Assembly (NCBI GenBank): GCA_023433185.1
Contig: JAEZEN010000247.1
Coordinates: 1 to 28,389, forward strand
Direction: 5' to 3'
Source of the DNA: Pseudomonadota bacterium
GTDB lineage: Bacteria; Pseudomonadota; Alphaproteobacteria; Rhizobiales; Kaistiaceae
DNA: 28,389 bases
The position numbers and the translations under genes are program-made. Positions 26,013 through 28,389 of the stretch are shown here, piece by piece. Below the pieces are notes generated by a model. It saw only the letters and a list, made by a program, of their open reading frames with translations, had not been told where the DNA came from and did no database searches. Position 1 is the stretch's first letter. Each line of letters begins with the position of its first letter.

Positions 26013-27344
26013 TCAGGCGGCGGCCTCGACGCTCGCCACACGGGCCAGCGCGGGCGGCCGCGGCCCGCCATAGGCCCAGTCGAGAAGCTCGACCATGTGG
26101 ACGACCGGCAGGTCCGAGCCCGATCCGATCTGGGTCATGCAGCCGAGGTTGCCGGCAGCGACGATCTGGGCCCCGGTCGCCTCGAGGTTGGCGACCTTCC
26201 GCGCGCGGAGCCGCGCCGAAAGCTCCGGCTGGAGCATGTTGTAGGTGCCGGCGGAACCGCAGCAGAGGTGGCCCTCGGCGGGCTCGCGGACCTCGAACCC
26301 GGCGCGGGAAAGCAGCGTCTTCGGTGCGGCCTTCACCTGCTGGCCGTGCTGGAGCGAGCAGGCGGCGTGGTAGGCGACGGTGAGCTTCTCCGGCGGCGCC
26401 GGCGTGCCGAGGTCGAGGGTCTCGAGATACTCGCTGATGTCCCTCGCGATCGCCGATACCCGCCGCGCCTTCTCGGCCCAGGCGGGGTCGTCGCGGAAGA
26501 TGAAGCCGTAGTCCTTGACGGTGGTGCCGCAGCCCGAGGTGGTGACGAGGATCGCGTCCAGCCCGCCCTCGCCGTCCATCATCGCGATCCAGGCGTCGAT
26601 CATCGCCTTCGCCTGGGCATGGGCTTCCGCGCGCCGCCCCATGTGGTGGACGAGCGCGCCGCAGCAGCCTTCGCCTGCGGCGAACACGACCTCGACGCTC
26701 CGCCGGTTGAGAAGACGGACGGCCGCCTGGTTGATGCCGGGATCGAGCACCGACTGGGCGCAACCGCCAAGCATCGCGACGCGCCCCTTGACCGTGCCCT
26801 CGGGCCGGAAGACGCGTTGCCCGGCATCCGCCGGGCGCGGCGGCAGGCGCTTCGGGGCGAGCGCGATCATCGGCGCGAAACGCCGGACCCCGGGGATACC
26901 GCGGATGACGCCGAGGAAGGGCCGGGCGAGGCGCGCGCCGGTGACCGCCAGCCGGAACCGCGACGGGTTGGGCAGCACGGCGGCGATGACGCTGCGCACC
27001 AGCCGGTCGGCCCAAGGACGGCGATAGGTCTTCTCGATCCGCACCCGGGCCTGGTCGACGAGGTGCATGTAGTCCACGCCCGATGGGCAGGTCGTCATGC
27101 AAGACAGGCACGAGAGGCAGCGGTCGATGTGGAGCGCGACCTTGTCGCTGGCCGGCTTGTCGTTCTCCAGCATGTCCTTGATGAGGTAGATGCGGCCGCG
27201 CGGGCTGTCGAGCTCGTCGCCGAGCAGCACATAGGTCGGGCAGGTCGCGGTGCAGAAGCCGCAATGGACGCAGGTGCGGAGGATCTTCTCCGCGACCGCG
27301 GTGTCCGGGTCGGCAAGCTGGGCGAGGGTGAAGTTGGTCTGCAT
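26013..27344 (-). CDS. glcF: Glycolate oxidase iron-sulfur subunit
   Basis: A 443-residue subunit of the GlcDEF glycolate oxidase complex, passing electrons from the flavin subunits through two [4Fe-4S] clusters. Cluster motifs are CVHCGFCTATCP (Cys25, 28, 31, 35) and CLSCLSCMTTCP (Cys76, 79, 82, 86). The C-terminal half has the two cysteine-rich CCG domains, seen as GGCAQS, GCCGALVHHMG, SGCGTTVKDYG, HAACSLQHGQ and CCGSAGTYN. The start lies 7 bp after the glcE stop, and its AGGAA ribosome site overlaps that stop, which suggests coupled translation. glcD, the catalytic flavin subunit, would be expected upstream of glcE beyond the window. Confidence 0.96.
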   Translation of the reverse strand: MQTNFTLAQLADPDTAVAEKILRTCVHCGFCTATCPTYVLLGDELDSPRGRIYLIKDMLENDKPASDKVALHIDRCLSCLSCMTTCPSGVDYMHLVDQARVRIEKTYRRPWADRLVRSVIAAVLPNPSRFRLAVTGARLARPFLGVIRGIPGVRRFAPMIALAPKRLPPRPADAGQRVFRPEGTVKGRVAMLGGCAQSVLDPGINQAAVRLLNRRSVEVVFAAGEGCCGALVHHMGRRAEAHAQAKAMIDAWIAMMDGEGGLDAILVTTSGCGTTVKDYGFIFRDDPAWAEKARRVSAIARDISEYLETLDLGTPAPPEKLTVAYHAACSLQHGQQVKAAPKTLLSRAGFEVREPAEGHLCCGSAGTYNMLQPELSARLRARKVANLEATGAQIVAAGNLGCMTQIGSGSDLPVVHMVELLDWAYGGPRPPALARVASVEAAA

Positions 27345-27351
27345 TTCCTGA

Positions 27352-28389
27352 TCACACGCCTGCGTACATGCGTCCGGGATTGAGAATCCCCTCGGGGTCG
27401 AAGGTCGCCTTCAGCCGGCGCTGGAGGTCCATCACCGCCGGCGGCTGCGGCTCGAACACCTCGACACCAAGGCGGACATGCTCGGGCGCGCGCACCAGCG
27501 TCGCATGGCCGCCGAAGCGGGTCGTCGCCTCGCGCACCACCATCGCGCCGGCGGCGTCGCCGGTATCGGTTGCGGCGAGCCAGACGAGCCCCCCGCCCCA
27601 GTCGTAGAGGACGCGGCAGGGCAGCGTCCGCCGCAGTTCCTCGACGATCCTCGGCCCGTCGCTCGGCTTGACCGAGATGCGCCACACGACGGCGCGGCGG
27701 GAGGCGCCGAGCACCGCGAGATCGCGGATCGCGGTCCACACCGCGCCCGAGGCCTCGTGCGGAATGGTCTCACCCCTGCCGAAGGCCGACAGCGTCGCAA
27801 TCAGCTTCTCCGCGCGCTCGCGGACCGAGGCGGAAAAACCGTCGAGGCGGATGAGCGTGCGGGCCGCCTCGTGCTCGAAGGGCGGCAGGTGGGCCGCGGC
27901 GGTGACCCCCCACGGCGAGCCGAGCGCCGCCGACAGCGCACGGATCGCCGTGGCGTCATCAAGGCCGGGGATGACGATGGTCGTCTCGGTCTCCGGGATC
28001 GGCGCCAGCTTGAACGACACCTCGGTGAGGACACCGAGCGTGCCCCACGAACCGGCCATGAACTTCACGAGGTCGTAGCCGGTGACGTTCTTCATCACGC
28101 GGCCGCCGTTCTTGATGATTTCGCCGCGGCCGGTGACGGCGCGGATGCCGATCAGCGAGTCCCGCGCCGCCCCGGCCTGGATGCGCCGGGGACCGGAGAG
28201 GTTGGCGGCCGCGACCGCACCGACGGTCGGCGTACCGGTCGAGTTGAGGAGCGCGCGGTGATCGATCGGCTCGAAGGCGAGGCGCTGGCGGTTCCGGGCG
28301 AGCAACGCCTCGACTTCGGCAAGCGGCGTCCCGGCGCGCAGCGTGATCACCAGCTCCGACGGCTCGTAGAGCGTCACGCCGTCCAGGGC
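27352..28389 (-). CDS. glcE: Glycolate oxidase FAD-binding subunit (5' end outside window)
   Basis: The visible 345 codons cover most of GlcE, the second flavin subunit of glycolate oxidase. The frame is open to the window end (ALDGVTLYEPSELVITLRAG), so the true start and the first few dozen residues are missing; a GTG at 28377 is not the start. FAD-binding (PCMH type) features are TGTPTVGAVAAANLSGPRR, then GGRVMKNVTGYDLVKFMAGS and WGTLGVLTEVSFKLAPIPE. The C-terminus (FDPEGILNPGRMY) is typical of GlcD/GlcE-family flavoproteins. It is followed 7 bp later by glcF. Confidence 0.96.
   Translation of the reverse strand, partial: ALDGVTLYEPSELVITLRAGTPLAEVEALLARNRQRLAFEPIDHRALLNSTGTPTVGAVAAANLSGPRRIQAGAARDSLIGIRAVTGRGEIIKNGGRVMKNVTGYDLVKFMAGSWGTLGVLTEVSFKLAPIPETETTIVIPGLDDATAIRALSAALGSPWGVTAAAHLPPFEHEAARTLIRLDGFSASVRERAEKLIATLSAFGRGETIPHEASGAVWTAIRDLAVLGASRRAVVWRISVKPSDGPRIVEELRRTLPCRVLYDWGGGLVWLAATDTGDAAGAMVVREATTRFGGHATLVRAPEHVRLGVEVFEPQPPAVMDLQRRLKATFDPEGILNPGRMYAGV

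Overview
This is a GC-rich stretch (about two thirds G+C by eye) of an alphaproteobacterial chromosome, most likely from the Hyphomicrobiales (Rhizobiales). The main reasons are a DivL-type pseudokinase encoded near ahcY, a rhizobial-style xylitol dehydrogenase and polyol ABC transporter, and GANTC sites at a cell-cycle gene. I cannot name the genus from sequence alone.

Region 1 (1-9968) is a sugar-alcohol catabolic island. Leftward from 8564 run a periplasmic binding protein, two membrane permeases, a 74-residue membrane protein (DUF2160-like), a xylitol-type zinc dehydrogenase, a galactitol/arabinitol-like SDR and a GMC flavoprotein. The spacing is tight, so this is probably one operon. A mannitol-dehydrogenase-family gene (150-1562, + strand) converges on it and carries two compensating frameshifts. 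An AraC regulator (8970-9968) is divergent. No transporter ATPase is present in the window. A UUCG-tetraloop hairpin sits between the binding-protein and permease genes.

Region 2 (9996-16112) is core cell-cycle and methyl-cycle DNA. It holds a DivL-like PAS sensor-kinase homologue with tyrosine in place of the phospho-accepting histidine, and adenosylhomocysteinase (ahcY). Between them lies a divergent zinc-less quinone-oxidoreductase/LysR pair. The divL promoter has GANTC methylation sites, and ahcY has a perfect 16-bp palindrome just upstream of a good promoter.

Region 3 (16360-21983) encodes envelope and export functions plus one repair gene: an outer-membrane beta-barrel, a large sedolisin (S53) peptidase without a signal peptide but with a C-terminal DUF4114-like domain, 3-methyladenine DNA glycosylase I, and a periplasmic L,D-transpeptidase.

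Region 4 (21992-24211) is a TetR repressor and a divergent DHA2-type drug efflux pump. Two clear palindromic operators lie between them. Region 5 (24315-28389) is a glycolate-utilisation operon read leftward: glcE (cut by the window end), glcF, then a type A malate synthase. Together these would turn glycolate into glyoxylate and then malate.

No tRNA, rRNA, CRISPR array, insertion sequence or phage gene was recognised. The most unusual items are the DivL pseudokinase with its methylation-type promoter, the S53-DUF4114 protein, and the ATPase-less polyol transporter with its small membrane partner.
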